Shown piece by piece: positions 15,770 to 25,212 of a DNA stretch of 64,000 nucleotides. The DNA comes from Bacteroidetes bacterium HLUCCA01. GTDB taxonomy: Bacteria > Bacteroidota > Rhodothermia > Balneolales > HLUCCA01. Numbering within the stretch: the first letter of the stretch is position 1; every line of letters starts with the position of its first letter. Below the pieces are notes generated by a model. The model was not told the origin of the DNA, made no database searches, and was given only the letters and a program-made list of their open reading frames with translations. A program made the translations under genes and the position numbers. Location: the NCBI GenBank assembly GCA_001314545.1, contig LIHN01000019.1:256150-320149 (forward strand). The letters run 5' to 3'.

Positions 15770-18403
15770 TTATTTTGCCCAGCTGCTTACATCATTATAC
15801 ACTTCCACAAATTCCAGCGACTCCCCCCCGCGGGCCAGGGCGACCTCGTACTGTGCGGGGGCATCGCTGTTGCGGCCAATGAGCAACGAAGCCAGCTTAT
15901 TGACCAATTGCGTTTGAATAAGTCGTTTGAGCGGCCGGGCCCCGAAGCTGGGATCATACCCGCGTTCAGCCAGCCAGTCTTTGACCAGCTGGGGTACATG
16001 CAGGGTTATATGCTGACGGGCAAGCATGGCATAAACGCGTTCCAGCTGGATATCCACCACATGACGAAGATGCTCCCTTCCCAGCGGATGGAACACTATT
16101 ACATCATCAATCCGGTTGAGAAACTCCGGTCGTATCGCCTGCTTGAGCTGCTCATAAAGCGCTGACTGCAATCGGTCATAGGCTGCATCGTTCATCTGAC
16201 CGCCGGTCTCCTCGATTTTCTGCTGAATCAGGTGAGAACCGATGTTGGAGGTCATAATGATGATGGTATTCTTGAAATTCACCGTCACACCTTTGTTATC
16301 GGTGAGGCGACCATCGTCAAGTACCTGCAACAAGACATTAAACACGTCCGGGTGCGCTTTTTCGATTTCATCGAGGAGGACTACCGAGTAGGGACGACGG
16401 CGAACCGCCTCCGTGAGCTGACCTCCTTCGTCGTACCCTACGTAACCCGGAGGGGCACCAACGAGACGACTCACGCTGTGGCGTTCCATGTACTCACTCA
16501 TGTCGATGCGGACCATCGCGTTTTCATCATTGAACAAGAAACTGGCCAGGGTCCGGGCAAGTTCGGTCTTTCCCACACCGGTTGAGCCCATAAAAATAAA
16601 CGAGCCGATGGGTCGGTCTTCATCCTGCAGTCCGGCGCGTGAACGTCGTACGGCATTGGATACCGCCTCAATGGCCTTATCCTGCCCGACCACCCGTTTA
16701 TGGAGTTCTTCTTCGAGCAGGAGGAGTTTCTGACGTTCACCCTGAAGCATTTTTTTGACGGGTATGCCGGTCCAGCGCGATACAATATCAGCGATTTCAT
16801 CGGCATATACTTCCTCTTTGAGCATGGCATCATTGCCCTGCATTTCAATGAGTTTCCGCTGGGTTTCGGCCAGATCTTTTTCCAGTTTGTTGATGGTACC
16901 GTAACGCAGTTCGGCTACTTTTTCATAGTTCCCCTGGCGCTCAGCCTTATCGGCCTGGTTTCGGGCCGTTTCGATGGCCTGTTTCATGCCCTGAATATCC
17001 TGTATGAGCTCCTTCTCGCGCGACCATCGTGTGGACAGTGTGGTATACTGCTCCTGCAGGTCGGCCAGGTCACGGTTAATCTGGTCGGTCTTGCCCGTAT
17101 CTTTTTCCCGCTTGAGCGCCTCACGCTCGATTTCAAGCTGGCGTATCTGCCGGTCAATCTGATCGAGTTCTTCAGGCATGGAATCGATTTGAATCCGCAA
17201 CCGGGAGGCGGCCTCGTCAATCAGGTCGATGGCTTTATCGGGCAGGAAGCGGTCGCTGATGTAGCGGTGCGAGAGCTCGGCGGCGGCGATGATAGCCTCA
17301 TCGGCTATACGGACCCCGTGATGCAGTTCATAGCGTTCCTTGAGTCCGCGAAGGATGGAAACCGTGTCTTCCATGGTAGGTTCGCCAACCACAACGGTCT
17401 GCAACCTGCGCTCCAGTGCCTTGTCTTTTTCTATGAATTTCCGGTATTCACTCAGGGTGGTTGCCCCGATGGCATGAAGCTCACCACGGGCCAGGGCGGG
17501 CTTGAGAATATTGGCAGCGTCCATGGCCCCCTCTGCCGCACCGGCACCAACAAGGGTGTGAATTTCGTCGATAAACAGAATCAGTTCTCCGTCTGAGTCG
17601 GTTACTTCTTTAATGACGGCTTTCAGACGATCTTCGAATTCGCCCCGGTACTTGGCACCGGCCACCAGCGCACCCATATCCAAAGCAACGATCCGTTTGG
17701 TTTTGAGCCCTTCCGGAACATCGCCTTTGACGATACGCAGGGCGAGGCCTTCGGCGATGGCGGTCTTGCCTACGCCGGGTTCTCCGATGAGGACCGGGTT
17801 GTTTTTACTGCGGCGCGACAGGATCTGCATGACACGGCGTATCTCCTGATCACGACCGATGACCGGATCCAGTTTGTTTTTCTCAGCGAGTTCGTTGAGG
17901 TCGCGGGCATAACGTTTGAGTGACTGATAACGGCCTTCAGCATTGGGATCGTCCACCGTCTGATTCCCTCGTACATCCTTAACTACCCGCGCAATGCTGT
18001 CTGCAGTCACGCCAAATTCTTTGAGTAGTCGGGATGCTTCACCGGCAGTTTCATAAATTGCCATGAGCAGATGCTCGGAGCTCACATACTCATCGCCCAT
18101 CTCGCCCGCCTTTTTCAGGGCCGCATCCATAACCGCTTTCATGGAGTTCGACAGATACTGCCCGCTTACGGCAGCACCCTGAACAACGGGAAGCTTCTTG
18201 ATAACACCGTCCAGTTCATCGCGCAGGCGACTAACCGACACCTCCGATTTTTTCAGGATGGTTTCTGTGATACCACCCGTGTCCGAGATCATAACATAGA
18301 GCAGATGAACTGCTTCCAGGGCCTGATGATTTCGTGATGCGGCCAGCTCAAGGGCTTGCTGAACCGCTTCTTGTGCTTTTAGGGTAAATTTATTCAGATT
18401 CAT
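15770..18403 (-). CDS. clpB: ATP-dependent disaggregase ClpB
   Basis: 877 residues, normal for ClpB. Order: Clp N-domain ([18 protein letters not shown]), AAA+ module 1 with Walker [10 protein letters not shown] (Lys213), a long coiled-coil M-domain (about 400-520) that separates ClpB from ClpA/ClpC, and AAA+ module 2 with GSTGVGKTE (Lys612) and the sensor region near the C-terminus. No ClpP-binding loop motif was seen. It acts in the cytoplasm with DnaK to dissolve aggregates. It stands alone, with over 400 bases upstream. Confidence 0.97.
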   Translation of the reverse strand: MNLNKFTLKAQEAVQQALELAASRNHQALEAVHLLYVMISDTGGITETILKKSEVSVSRLRDELDGVIKKLPVVQGAAVSGQYLSNSMKAVMDAALKKAGEMGDEYVSSEHLLMAIYETAGEASRLLKEFGVTADSIARVVKDVRGNQTVDDPNAEGRYQSLKRYARDLNELAEKNKLDPVIGRDQEIRRVMQILSRRSKNNPVLIGEPGVGKTAIAEGLALRIVKGDVPEGLKTKRIVALDMGALVAGAKYRGEFEDRLKAVIKEVTDSDGELILFIDEIHTLVGAGAAEGAMDAANILKPALARGELHAIGATTLSEYRKFIEKDKALERRLQTVVVGEPTMEDTVSILRGLKERYELHHGVRIADEAIIAAAELSHRYISDRFLPDKAIDLIDEAASRLRIQIDSMPEELDQIDRQIRQLEIEREALKREKDTGKTDQINRDLADLQEQYTTLSTRWSREKELIQDIQGMKQAIETARNQADKAERQGNYEKVAELRYGTINKLEKDLAETQRKLIEMQGNDAMLKEEVYADEIADIVSRWTGIPVKKMLQGERQKLLLLEEELHKRVVGQDKAIEAVSNAVRRSRAGLQDEDRPIGSFIFMGSTGVGKTELARTLASFLFNDENAMVRIDMSEYMERHSVSRLVGAPPGYVGYDEGGQLTEAVRRRPYSVVLLDEIEKAHPDVFNVLLQVLDDGRLTDNKGVTVNFKNTIIIMTSNIGSHLIQQKIEETGGQMNDAAYDRLQSALYEQLKQAIRPEFLNRIDDVIVFHPLGREHLRHVVDIQLERVYAMLARQHITLHVPQLVKDWLAERGYDPSFGARPLKRLIQTQLVNKLASLLIGRNSDAPAQYEVALARGGESLEFVEVYNDVSSWAK

Positions 18404-18831
18404 GGCACGTATTGCTAATATTCCATTTTTTGGGGCCGTGGCAGTGAAGGTCGGCCTGTTGTTTCACTAGGGTACGTGGCACAAACTGTACCAATTACGG
18501 TTAACCGACAATCTGTCATAGGAGGCGCCATGCATACCGGCTTTTTGGCAGATTCGACTCCCGATATGGCACCCTTGTCTGGTGCTTATGAAGGATTAAT
18601 TCAAGTTGTAAATACAAGTTAAGCCTGATCGTGTGTTTCAGGGGAATGTCGTACATTTGTATCTGAAAATTGAGCGCTTTTTCTGCGCTTGACAGCCGGG
18701 CAGTCTGTTCGTTTATCGCAACATCAAAACTGCCGACTGAGATTTATTTTATCCGATATAAACGCAGGCTGCGATGCCTGCAGATACAGAAAGTTGCCGA
18801 TTTCAAGTAATTCATATTTAGCAAACGTCCT
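18404..18831. other. Divergent intergenic region between clpB and the thioredoxin lipoprotein gene
   Basis: About 430 bases that must carry promoters for both directions. A TACATTTG box at 18652-18659 resembles the -7 element of Bacteroidota promoters but has no TTTG at the expected distance. A small inverted repeat AGCGC-TTTTTCT-GCGCT lies near 18674. No recognisable heat-shock operator was seen. Confidence 0.4.
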
Positions 18832-19425
18832 ATGAAGCTTTTTTTTGTAATTCTGAGTGTTTTTATTGTGGTAGCCTGCGGATCAGATCCGGCTGAGCGC
18901 GACGAGGGCACCCCTATTCAGTCGCGTGCCATTGAAACCATGAATGCCCGGGAGGCCCAGCTCCTGGGACTTGACAAGACCACAACCGGTGATGAGCGGG
19001 CCTGGGCGGGTCCGCGTGTGTATACCATGGATGAGGCCCAGTCTCTGGCCGCATCGGACGGGAAGAAAATCCTGCTGGATGTATATACCGTCTGGTGTGG
19101 GTACTGCCGAAAAATGGCCGCAGAAACCTATCCTAATCAGGCTGTACGCTCCGAAGTCGACGCTCACTTTTATACGGTCCGACTCGATGCCGAGAGTGAT
19201 GAACGCATTGTCTTCAACGGAGAATCGGTTGCCATGAAAGACCTTGCAACCGAGCTTGGGGTTTCTTCCTTCCCGACAACCGTATTCATCAGTGCAGAAG
19301 GGCAGCCTATTGGGCTGCAACCCGGATTTATGGATGCCACCATGTTTTCCAGCCTTCTCGGCTTCGTAGGTTCAGATGCCTATCGAAATCAAACGTTTGA
19401 AGCCTACGTGCAGAATCGAAACTAA
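18832..19425 (+). CDS. Thioredoxin-fold lipoprotein
   Basis: 197 residues. The N-terminus is a lipoprotein signal with lipobox VVAC (Cys16). After a polar linker there is a thioredoxin-like domain with Cys89-Gly-Tyr-Cys92 (VWCGYCRKM) and a cis-Pro loop SSFPTTVFI. It resembles the thioredoxin_7/SoxW-like periplasmic reductases. It sits directly before the DsbD-type gene, which probably supplies its electrons. Confidence 0.85.
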   Translation: MKLFFVILSVFIVVACGSDPAERDEGTPIQSRAIETMNAREAQLLGLDKTTTGDERAWAGPRVYTMDEAQSLAASDGKKILLDVYTVWCGYCRKMAAETYPNQAVRSEVDAHFYTVRLDAESDERIVFNGESVAMKDLATELGVSSFPTTVFISAEGQPIGLQPGFMDATMFSSLLGFVGSDAYRNQTFEAYVQNRN

Positions 19426-19470
19426 ATTTCGATGCACTCATCCAGGCTATTCCACCTCCAACTCGTCTCC

Positions 19471-21294
19471 ATGCAACATTTAAACGCTTTAATTCTGACC
19501 GTTCTGTTGAGCTTTGTCGCTTTTCAGGCAACGGCGCAGCCGGTAACCAGTGCCTCTAAAGTAGCGGTCAGTCAGCAGGTAGAACGACAGACCACCCTGG
19601 CCGGAGAGCAGCTTCAGGCCGTGGTTACCATGTCTATTGAAGATTCCTGGCACATCAATTCAAATCGGCCTACACTGGAATGGCTGATTGGTACCGTGTT
19701 GACAATAGACCTTCCGGACTACATCCAGCTTGCCGATATTCAATACCCGGCTTACAAGGAGTACGAATTTTCATTTGCAGCAGGAGAACCGCTTCATGTG
19801 TATGAAGGAGTGGCCCCTATTTACATGACTTTCGATATCCTGGAGGATGCCCCTGAGGGACTTACCGAGCTGAGCGGAACGCTGCGGGTGCAGGCCTGCG
19901 ATGATATGACCTGTCTGGCGCCATCCAACATCCCTGTGGAGCTTGCCTTTGAGATCACCTATGATGAAACCCGGGTGTCAGCGGCTAATGAAAACCTGTT
20001 CAGCGACTACAAACAGGGCTCAGGCGGTGACTTTGTAACCTTCGATCAGGCTGGTGAAGCCAATCAGATTGCCTCGCTCATTGATGACAGCGGACTATTG
20101 TGGACGTTCGTCGTCATATTCTTTATTGGTCTGGCACTGAATCTGACCCCCTGTGTATATCCGATGATATCGGTTACGGTCTCGATATTTGGTGGTCAGG
20201 ACGACTCCAATATGACCCGTGTGTTTTTTAAAGCACTGACCTATGTGCTGGGAATTGCTACCATGTACAGTATTTTGGGCGTCATGGCTGCGCTGAGCGG
20301 CGGACTTTTTGGCGGGGTGCTCCAAAGTCCGTTTGTACTGGCCGGCATCGGTATCCTGCTGCTGGGACTTGCCCTGAGCATGTTCGGCCTCTATGAAATT
20401 CAAATGCCCTACTGGCTGACCAGTAAACTCGGCGGTCAAAACGCCTCCGGTTTTATCGGCGTTTACGTGTCAGGGCTTGTGGTAGGTGTGTTTGCAGCAC
20501 CGTGCATCGGTCCGCCGATTATTGCCCTTCTCGCTTTTGTAGGTTCACAAGGCGACCCAGTATTTGGGTTCTGGTCGTTTTTCATTTTGTCTATGGGACT
20601 GGGCTTTCCCTACCTCATCCTGGGAACCTTCTCGGGACTGCTGCAGAAACTGCCGAAATCCGGTATCTGGATGATTTGGGTAAAAAAAGTATTCGGAATC
20701 ATCCTTGTTGGTGTTGGCGTGTTCTACCTGGGACTGGCTTTCTTCCCGAAATTCACCCCCTGGGTTATTGCCATAACCTTGCTTGCCGGCGGTCTCTACC
20801 TGGGCTTTCTTGAGCGTACGGGCAAAGACAAACCCGCTTTTCGATTCACGAAATACGCAGTTGGTACAGCCGGGCTCATTGCCGGTATACTCATGGTTAT
20901 GAATCTTCAGAAAGAAGGGGTACGTTGGGAAATGTATTCAGCCGAGAGGTTCGATGCGGCCATTACAGAAGGCAAACCGGTGGTCATGGACTTCTATGCC
21001 GACTGGTGTATACCGTGTCTTGAGCTCGAAAGGGTGACCTTTGTAGACTCACAGGTTATCTCAGAACTAGATGATTTTGTACGACTGAAAGTTGATTTGA
21101 CAAATTTTGACAGTCCGGAGTCCGAACTGCTTCGCCAGCAATTCAATATAGTCGGTGTGCCAACTATTGTATTCATCGGAAGTTCCGGTCAGGAAGTCGG
21201 TTCTGCCCGGGTTACAGGTTTTCTGAATCCGGCAGATTTTTTGGAAAAAGTTGACCTTGTAGACCGGGAAGTGGTTCAGGCTGACTCAGACTAA
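19471..21294 (+). CDS. dsbD: DsbD-type thiol:disulfide interchange protein
   Basis: ATG 19471 is chosen because it starts a clean signal peptide (MQHLNALILTVLLSF, cleavage after ATAQ), giving 607 residues; an in-frame ATG at 19432 would prepend 13 polar residues. Order: N-terminal periplasmic alpha domain with CDDMTC, eight membrane helices with the two transfer cysteines in LTPCVYP and AAPCIGPP, and a C-terminal thioredoxin domain with WCIPC. It carries reducing power from cytoplasmic thioredoxin to periplasmic proteins such as the lipoprotein upstream, 45 bases away. Confidence 0.93.
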   Translation: MQHLNALILTVLLSFVAFQATAQPVTSASKVAVSQQVERQTTLAGEQLQAVVTMSIEDSWHINSNRPTLEWLIGTVLTIDLPDYIQLADIQYPAYKEYEFSFAAGEPLHVYEGVAPIYMTFDILEDAPEGLTELSGTLRVQACDDMTCLAPSNIPVELAFEITYDETRVSAANENLFSDYKQGSGGDFVTFDQAGEANQIASLIDDSGLLWTFVVIFFIGLALNLTPCVYPMISVTVSIFGGQDDSNMTRVFFKALTYVLGIATMYSILGVMAALSGGLFGGVLQSPFVLAGIGILLLGLALSMFGLYEIQMPYWLTSKLGGQNASGFIGVYVSGLVVGVFAAPCIGPPIIALLAFVGSQGDPVFGFWSFFILSMGLGFPYLILGTFSGLLQKLPKSGIWMIWVKKVFGIILVGVGVFYLGLAFFPKFTPWVIAITLLAGGLYLGFLERTGKDKPAFRFTKYAVGTAGLIAGILMVMNLQKEGVRWEMYSAERFDAAITEGKPVVMDFYADWCIPCLELERVTFVDSQVISELDDFVRLKVDLTNFDSPESELLRQQFNIVGVPTIVFIGSSGQEVGSARVTGFLNPADFLEKVDLVDREVVQADSD

Positions 21295-21367
21295 CTCATG
21301 CCCCTGCTGCAAGCACCTGCCTGAAATCACCGCATCATAGATAATCAAAGAATACCCTGCACTGTCG

Positions 21368-22057
21368 TTACAGGAAAATCCAGGGTTCCTTATGCGGCAA
21401 CTCCAGTGAAAACTCCATGGGCTCTTTTTTTACCGGGTGCTGAAAGTGCAATACCGTAGCATGCAGCGCAATTTGTTGTCCCGGTACAGCTTTATCAGGA
21501 TTATACCGCTGATCTCCCCACAACGGCATCCCTGAGGCTGCAAACTGCACACGAATCTGGTGGGCCCGTCCCGTATGAAGGTGTATTTTCATAAGGGCCC
21601 GTTGCCTGCCGGGATCAAATGAAAGCATCTGATAGTCCAATACAGCTTTTTTTGCCGTATCGTGGGGATGATCGAACGCCCGGACCGTATTGGTTGCCGT
21701 GTTTTTCTGCAGCCAATGCACCAGAGTTCCCCGACCGGGTGGCCGTTTAGCACCCGTACAAACCACCGCATGATATGTTTTTCCTACCTCATTACGGCGG
21801 AAGAACTTCGCCATACGGGAAGCAGCTTTAGACGTGCGGGCAAAGATCATCACGCCTCCCACCGGACGGTCAAGACGATGAACCAGTCCGAGGTAAACAT
21901 TGCCCTGCTTATTGTACTTCTCCCCGATGTACGCCTTCAATAGCGTCAGCATATCCGGATCGCCGGATGAATCCGCCTGAACCGGTACATTGACCGGTTT
22001 TTCTACCACCAGAAGATGATTGTCTTCGTAAATGACCGGAACAGAGACGGATTTCAT
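21368..22057 (-). CDS. RluA-family RNA pseudouridine synthase
   Basis: 229 residues. The catalytic motif reads HRLDRPVGG, with the family's invariant Asp in HRLD; most RluA members have HRLDxxTSG, so the last positions are variant. Other family blocks are YEDNHLLVVEKP at the start, FRRNEVGKTYHAVV, and HLHTGRAHQIRVQFA with the substrate-binding Arg. There is no N-terminal S4 domain, so it resembles the short RluA/TruC-like forms. The exact rRNA or tRNA target cannot be told. It converges with dsbD. Confidence 0.88.
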   Translation of the reverse strand: MKSVSVPVIYEDNHLLVVEKPVNVPVQADSSGDPDMLTLLKAYIGEKYNKQGNVYLGLVHRLDRPVGGVMIFARTSKAASRMAKFFRRNEVGKTYHAVVCTGAKRPPGRGTLVHWLQKNTATNTVRAFDHPHDTAKKAVLDYQMLSFDPGRQRALMKIHLHTGRAHQIRVQFAASGMPLWGDQRYNPDKAVPGQQIALHATVLHFQHPVKKEPMEFSLELPHKEPWIFL

Positions 22058-22103
22058 GTGAAAATACGTTTACAAGGAATAGCGAATATACGCAGTTTAG
22101 GGC

Positions 22104-22298
22104 TTAACCCTGTTTGTTGCGTAACCTTTTCCATGCGTAAGCCCCCCCGGCTGCTGCAAGCAGACCCAGTCCGCCGTCAATCGGAGCCTGATCGGGCGAT
22201 GCCGGTAAACCAGGAGGCGGAACCTGCGCCACGCTCACAACAGCCGTTAAAATCAAGATTAATGCACATAGAACAACTGATTTCATCATTGTATACAT
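22104..22298 (-). CDS. Small PID-CTERM-like sorting-domain protein
   Basis: The start at 22298 has a Shine-Dalgarno-like AAGGA five bases upstream and gives 64 residues. They comprise a signal peptide (to VSVAQ at 25), a proline-rich spacer (VPPPGLPASPDQ) and a C-terminal tripartite signal: PIDGG (39-43), hydrophobic LGLLAAAGGAYAW, and basic KRLRNK. This is the layout of the PID-CTERM domain seen in Bacteroidota small proteins, thought to be recognised by a sorting enzyme. The mature product is tiny. It begins 8 bases after the stop of the large T9SS protein, in the same operon. Confidence 0.7.
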   Translation of the reverse strand: MYTMMKSVVLCALILILTAVVSVAQVPPPGLPASPDQAPIDGGLGLLAAAGGAYAWKRLRNKQG

Positions 22299-22306
22299 AG
22301 GGATCC

Positions 22307-25060
22307 TTATTTGATTAATGTCATTTTTCGGGTGAATATTTGGTTTTCGGTTCGTAATCGAACCAGGTAGGTACCACTGCTGTAATTGCGGGCATCCCAC
22401 TGAATCTGATGTACACCCGGCGGCATCGCTCCCTGAGCCAGCACGTCTACCGGTCGACCAAGCATGTCAAATATTTCCAGTTTCACCGGTGTATGGGTTG
22501 CCAGATCAAAACGAATGGTAGTGACCGGATTGAATGGATTGGGATAGGCAGCAGCCAGCCTGGTTTCCCGGGGTACATCTGCCGAAAAGGCTGAAGTTGT
22601 TGACAGTTTACTGTGCACACGCAGATACCAGTTATCTGCTGTACCAAGCTCCGCACGATCAACTTGATGTAAATCCACAGTTTCACCTGTCACATCGTTT
22701 TTTAGAAACATTTCGGCGTAGCCGGTAAGGTCTGCCGGCAGCTGCCAGCTCATAGCCATGTGGGTGACCGTTGAGTCGACGCCGGTTACATGCAGTGGTA
22801 TATCCTGTACGGTTGACCTGACCGAAATCACCTTTTGTGCCAGATAGCGTACTGTATCACGGTGCTCATGAAGGAACATAGCCTGGGGACTCCCTGAAAC
22901 CGATGGTAATTTATCGATCATCCAGCCCTCCATATCGGCTGTCTCATCTTCTGAGAAAACGAGTTGAAGTGCCTTGTCACCCTGCCTGACACCACCCGCT
23001 GTCTCCGTATGTAATGTAAACTGCACCAACGGGTCCGGCTGCTGGATGGGCTGACGAAATCGCTGCGAGGTTTCGCCCAGGGTGCCGCTGCGTGGAAATG
23101 TAAGCGTTCCGGAAGGGTTTGTCGCATCATTCTGCCACATAAATCCCTGTCCCGCAGGTATGCGGTGATTAATTTCAGGACTGTTACTCAGCACCCAGCT
23201 GCCTGCTGAAACCCCGCCGGGGGAGTCGCCCCCAGGACTGTCCTGCCATATCTGAGCTACCGGCACCCCACCGGCGTCAAACAGCATCTCTCTGATATCA
23301 AAATCTTCGGGAAAAGGATTACCGAGCAGATTCCAGCGATTGCCATCGCTGTGTACCGGCACTTGAACATCTGAGAATGGTCGTATCCCTGTCATTGACA
23401 GCGTACGACCGGCACCAACCGGAACCGACTCATTCAGGTTATTGTCAAAAACATACACCAGATAGCCCTTCCCCGGCTGCAGTACTTTCTCGGTAATTCC
23501 GGTTTCATCCATGCCCAGCGGGATCCACGCGGATCCGTCGTAACCTGTGTATACATTGGGCGGAAAGCCCTGCCCCGGAAACCCCTGAACCGGACTAATA
23601 TCCTGAATGAAACCGGTAGAACCATACCATAAGGGCGAGGAATACATTCGCCAGCCCGCATCCCCGTGCATCGCCAGTTCCACCGTTGACGGCACAGCTA
23701 CTACTACATCAGACAAACCAATATGGCGATGAAGTCCGGAGCCCGGAACTACGCCGGTAGTCCATCGGATACGGAATTCCTGACCATTTTCAATCGACAG
23801 GTTCTGTACATGGTACTGTATACCAAACACATCATTTCCAGATTCGGTGCTGTATGCAAGATCCGGAATAACTGTACCGTTGACTTCGACCTCCCAGGCC
23901 GGACTGCGCTCCACAACGGTGCGTTCTACGCGTCCATGGTAACCAATCATAAGTTCACTGAGTGTAGAACCGGTGGTATTCACCAGTTCCAGCTCGGCTG
24001 TAAACACATCCTGCGTTCCGGTTAACTGATAGCCAAGTAATCCGCTCCCCGACCGAAGTCCTCCATTGGTTCCGCTTCCGAATTCCCCTGCCGGGTCGGT
24101 ATCGCTGAACGTCCATTCAGGACCGGCAAGAAAACCTGTACTTCCATCGCTCAGCGACCAGCTGTAGGTTTGCCCGTCGAAACCCCGTTTCGTGGAAAAA
24201 CGGATAACATCACTGAGTGCTGTGCCACTTGCATTCCGGGCCATCAACCGGGCGCCATAACGAAGCCCCCCCTGCAGCATATCAACCGTGAGCGTATCAA
24301 TCGTTGCGCCCTCAGTGAACGGCACTACCCGAATGTGTTCATTCCCGGGAACCAGTTCTTCGTCAGGAACATCACCTACAAGCAACGCTGCTTCACTCAG
24401 CGGCTGTCCGCCATTATAGAGTACTTGTCCGGCGATGACCGCTGTATCTATGCCTCGATTAATGCTGACCGGGTTGGCAAGCAGTGGTACGGTTGGGGTG
24501 GTATCGATGGGTCTGACCACACCTTCTATAATCAGGTCATCCATTCGAAACTGTCCGTTTCCGGAACTGGCTCTGCTTCCGTCGAGCCAACCGTGTACAG
24601 CAATGCGAATTTCGGAGACCCCGGTCAGACTGGTTATCGTTCCTGAATTCAGACTCACGGTCTGTCCTGCCGGAAGTGATTCCGCTTGCAGCTCAAGACT
24701 TCCAATCTGCAATCCGGCTTTTTCCGGACCGGAAGCCGTGGCGTGTACCAACACCGAAACACCGGTCACATCCAGCAGGAACCCCTCGCGGGCTGTAATG
24801 TCAATAAAGAAATTGCGGGCATCTTCCCGGCTGGTTGCTGTCCAGCCATTCCCGGCCACGTAGTTTCCGCTAAAATCCGGAACATTCACCGACCCGGTGA
24901 ACAGATTCCCTGAGGAAATCTGCAGTGGACTCACCTGCAATAATCCGTCAAATTGAGCGGGTTCTGTTCCCTGCTCGAAAGTAAACCGTGCTACCTGGGC
25001 CTGCAGGTCACCGACGATAAAAAGTACGATTCCCGCAAGCATCCCGAATAAACGTTTCAT
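22307..25060 (-). CDS. Large secreted protein with T9SS C-terminal sorting domain
   Basis: ATG 25060 gives 917 residues; an upstream TTG would add two. Signal peptide 1-22 (cleavage after DLQAQ). The N-terminal 170 residues form a beta-rich PEP-CTERM/lectin-like domain (FTFEQG start, FRMDDLIIEG end). The rest is Ig-like and beta-sandwich material with no catalytic motif I recognise. The last 85 residues are a standard type IX secretion domain (AYPNPFNPVTTIRFDL, YSSGTYLVRLRT, MTLIK end). It should cross the outer membrane and be released or anchored on the surface. The PID-CTERM gene follows in the same operon. Confidence 0.8.
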   Translation of the reverse strand: MKRLFGMLAGIVLFIVGDLQAQVARFTFEQGTEPAQFDGLLQVSPLQISSGNLFTGSVNVPDFSGNYVAGNGWTATSREDARNFFIDITAREGFLLDVTGVSVLVHATASGPEKAGLQIGSLELQAESLPAGQTVSLNSGTITSLTGVSEIRIAVHGWLDGSRASSGNGQFRMDDLIIEGVVRPIDTTPTVPLLANPVSINRGIDTAVIAGQVLYNGGQPLSEAALLVGDVPDEELVPGNEHIRVVPFTEGATIDTLTVDMLQGGLRYGARLMARNASGTALSDVIRFSTKRGFDGQTYSWSLSDGSTGFLAGPEWTFSDTDPAGEFGSGTNGGLRSGSGLLGYQLTGTQDVFTAELELVNTTGSTLSELMIGYHGRVERTVVERSPAWEVEVNGTVIPDLAYSTESGNDVFGIQYHVQNLSIENGQEFRIRWTTGVVPGSGLHRHIGLSDVVVAVPSTVELAMHGDAGWRMYSSPLWYGSTGFIQDISPVQGFPGQGFPPNVYTGYDGSAWIPLGMDETGITEKVLQPGKGYLVYVFDNNLNESVPVGAGRTLSMTGIRPFSDVQVPVHSDGNRWNLLGNPFPEDFDIREMLFDAGGVPVAQIWQDSPGGDSPGGVSAGSWVLSNSPEINHRIPAGQGFMWQNDATNPSGTLTFPRSGTLGETSQRFRQPIQQPDPLVQFTLHTETAGGVRQGDKALQLVFSEDETADMEGWMIDKLPSVSGSPQAMFLHEHRDTVRYLAQKVISVRSTVQDIPLHVTGVDSTVTHMAMSWQLPADLTGYAEMFLKNDVTGETVDLHQVDRAELGTADNWYLRVHSKLSTTSAFSADVPRETRLAAAYPNPFNPVTTIRFDLATHTPVKLEIFDMLGRPVDVLAQGAMPPGVHQIQWDARNYSSGTYLVRLRTENQIFTRKMTLIK

Positions 25061-25212
25061 AACCAACTCTATAGTTTAAAGTGCAAATTTCAGCTTTTGC
25101 CAGTGTCACGTATCCGCGACGCTGTAACTATATAGAGTAGGTTCGGGGCGAAATCTTACACGGGTTGCACAACTTCCACAACGAAAGCAGGCAACCCGTG
25201 GCCAAGAACGGT

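Noticed and set aside
16700-17596. Long rightward frame of 298 codons
   Set aside because: It is antisense to clpB and is explained by that gene's codon pattern.
18652-18659. TACATTTG as a promoter -7 element for the thioredoxin lipoprotein gene
   Set aside because: No TTTG lies 19-21 bases upstream, so the match is incomplete and may be chance.
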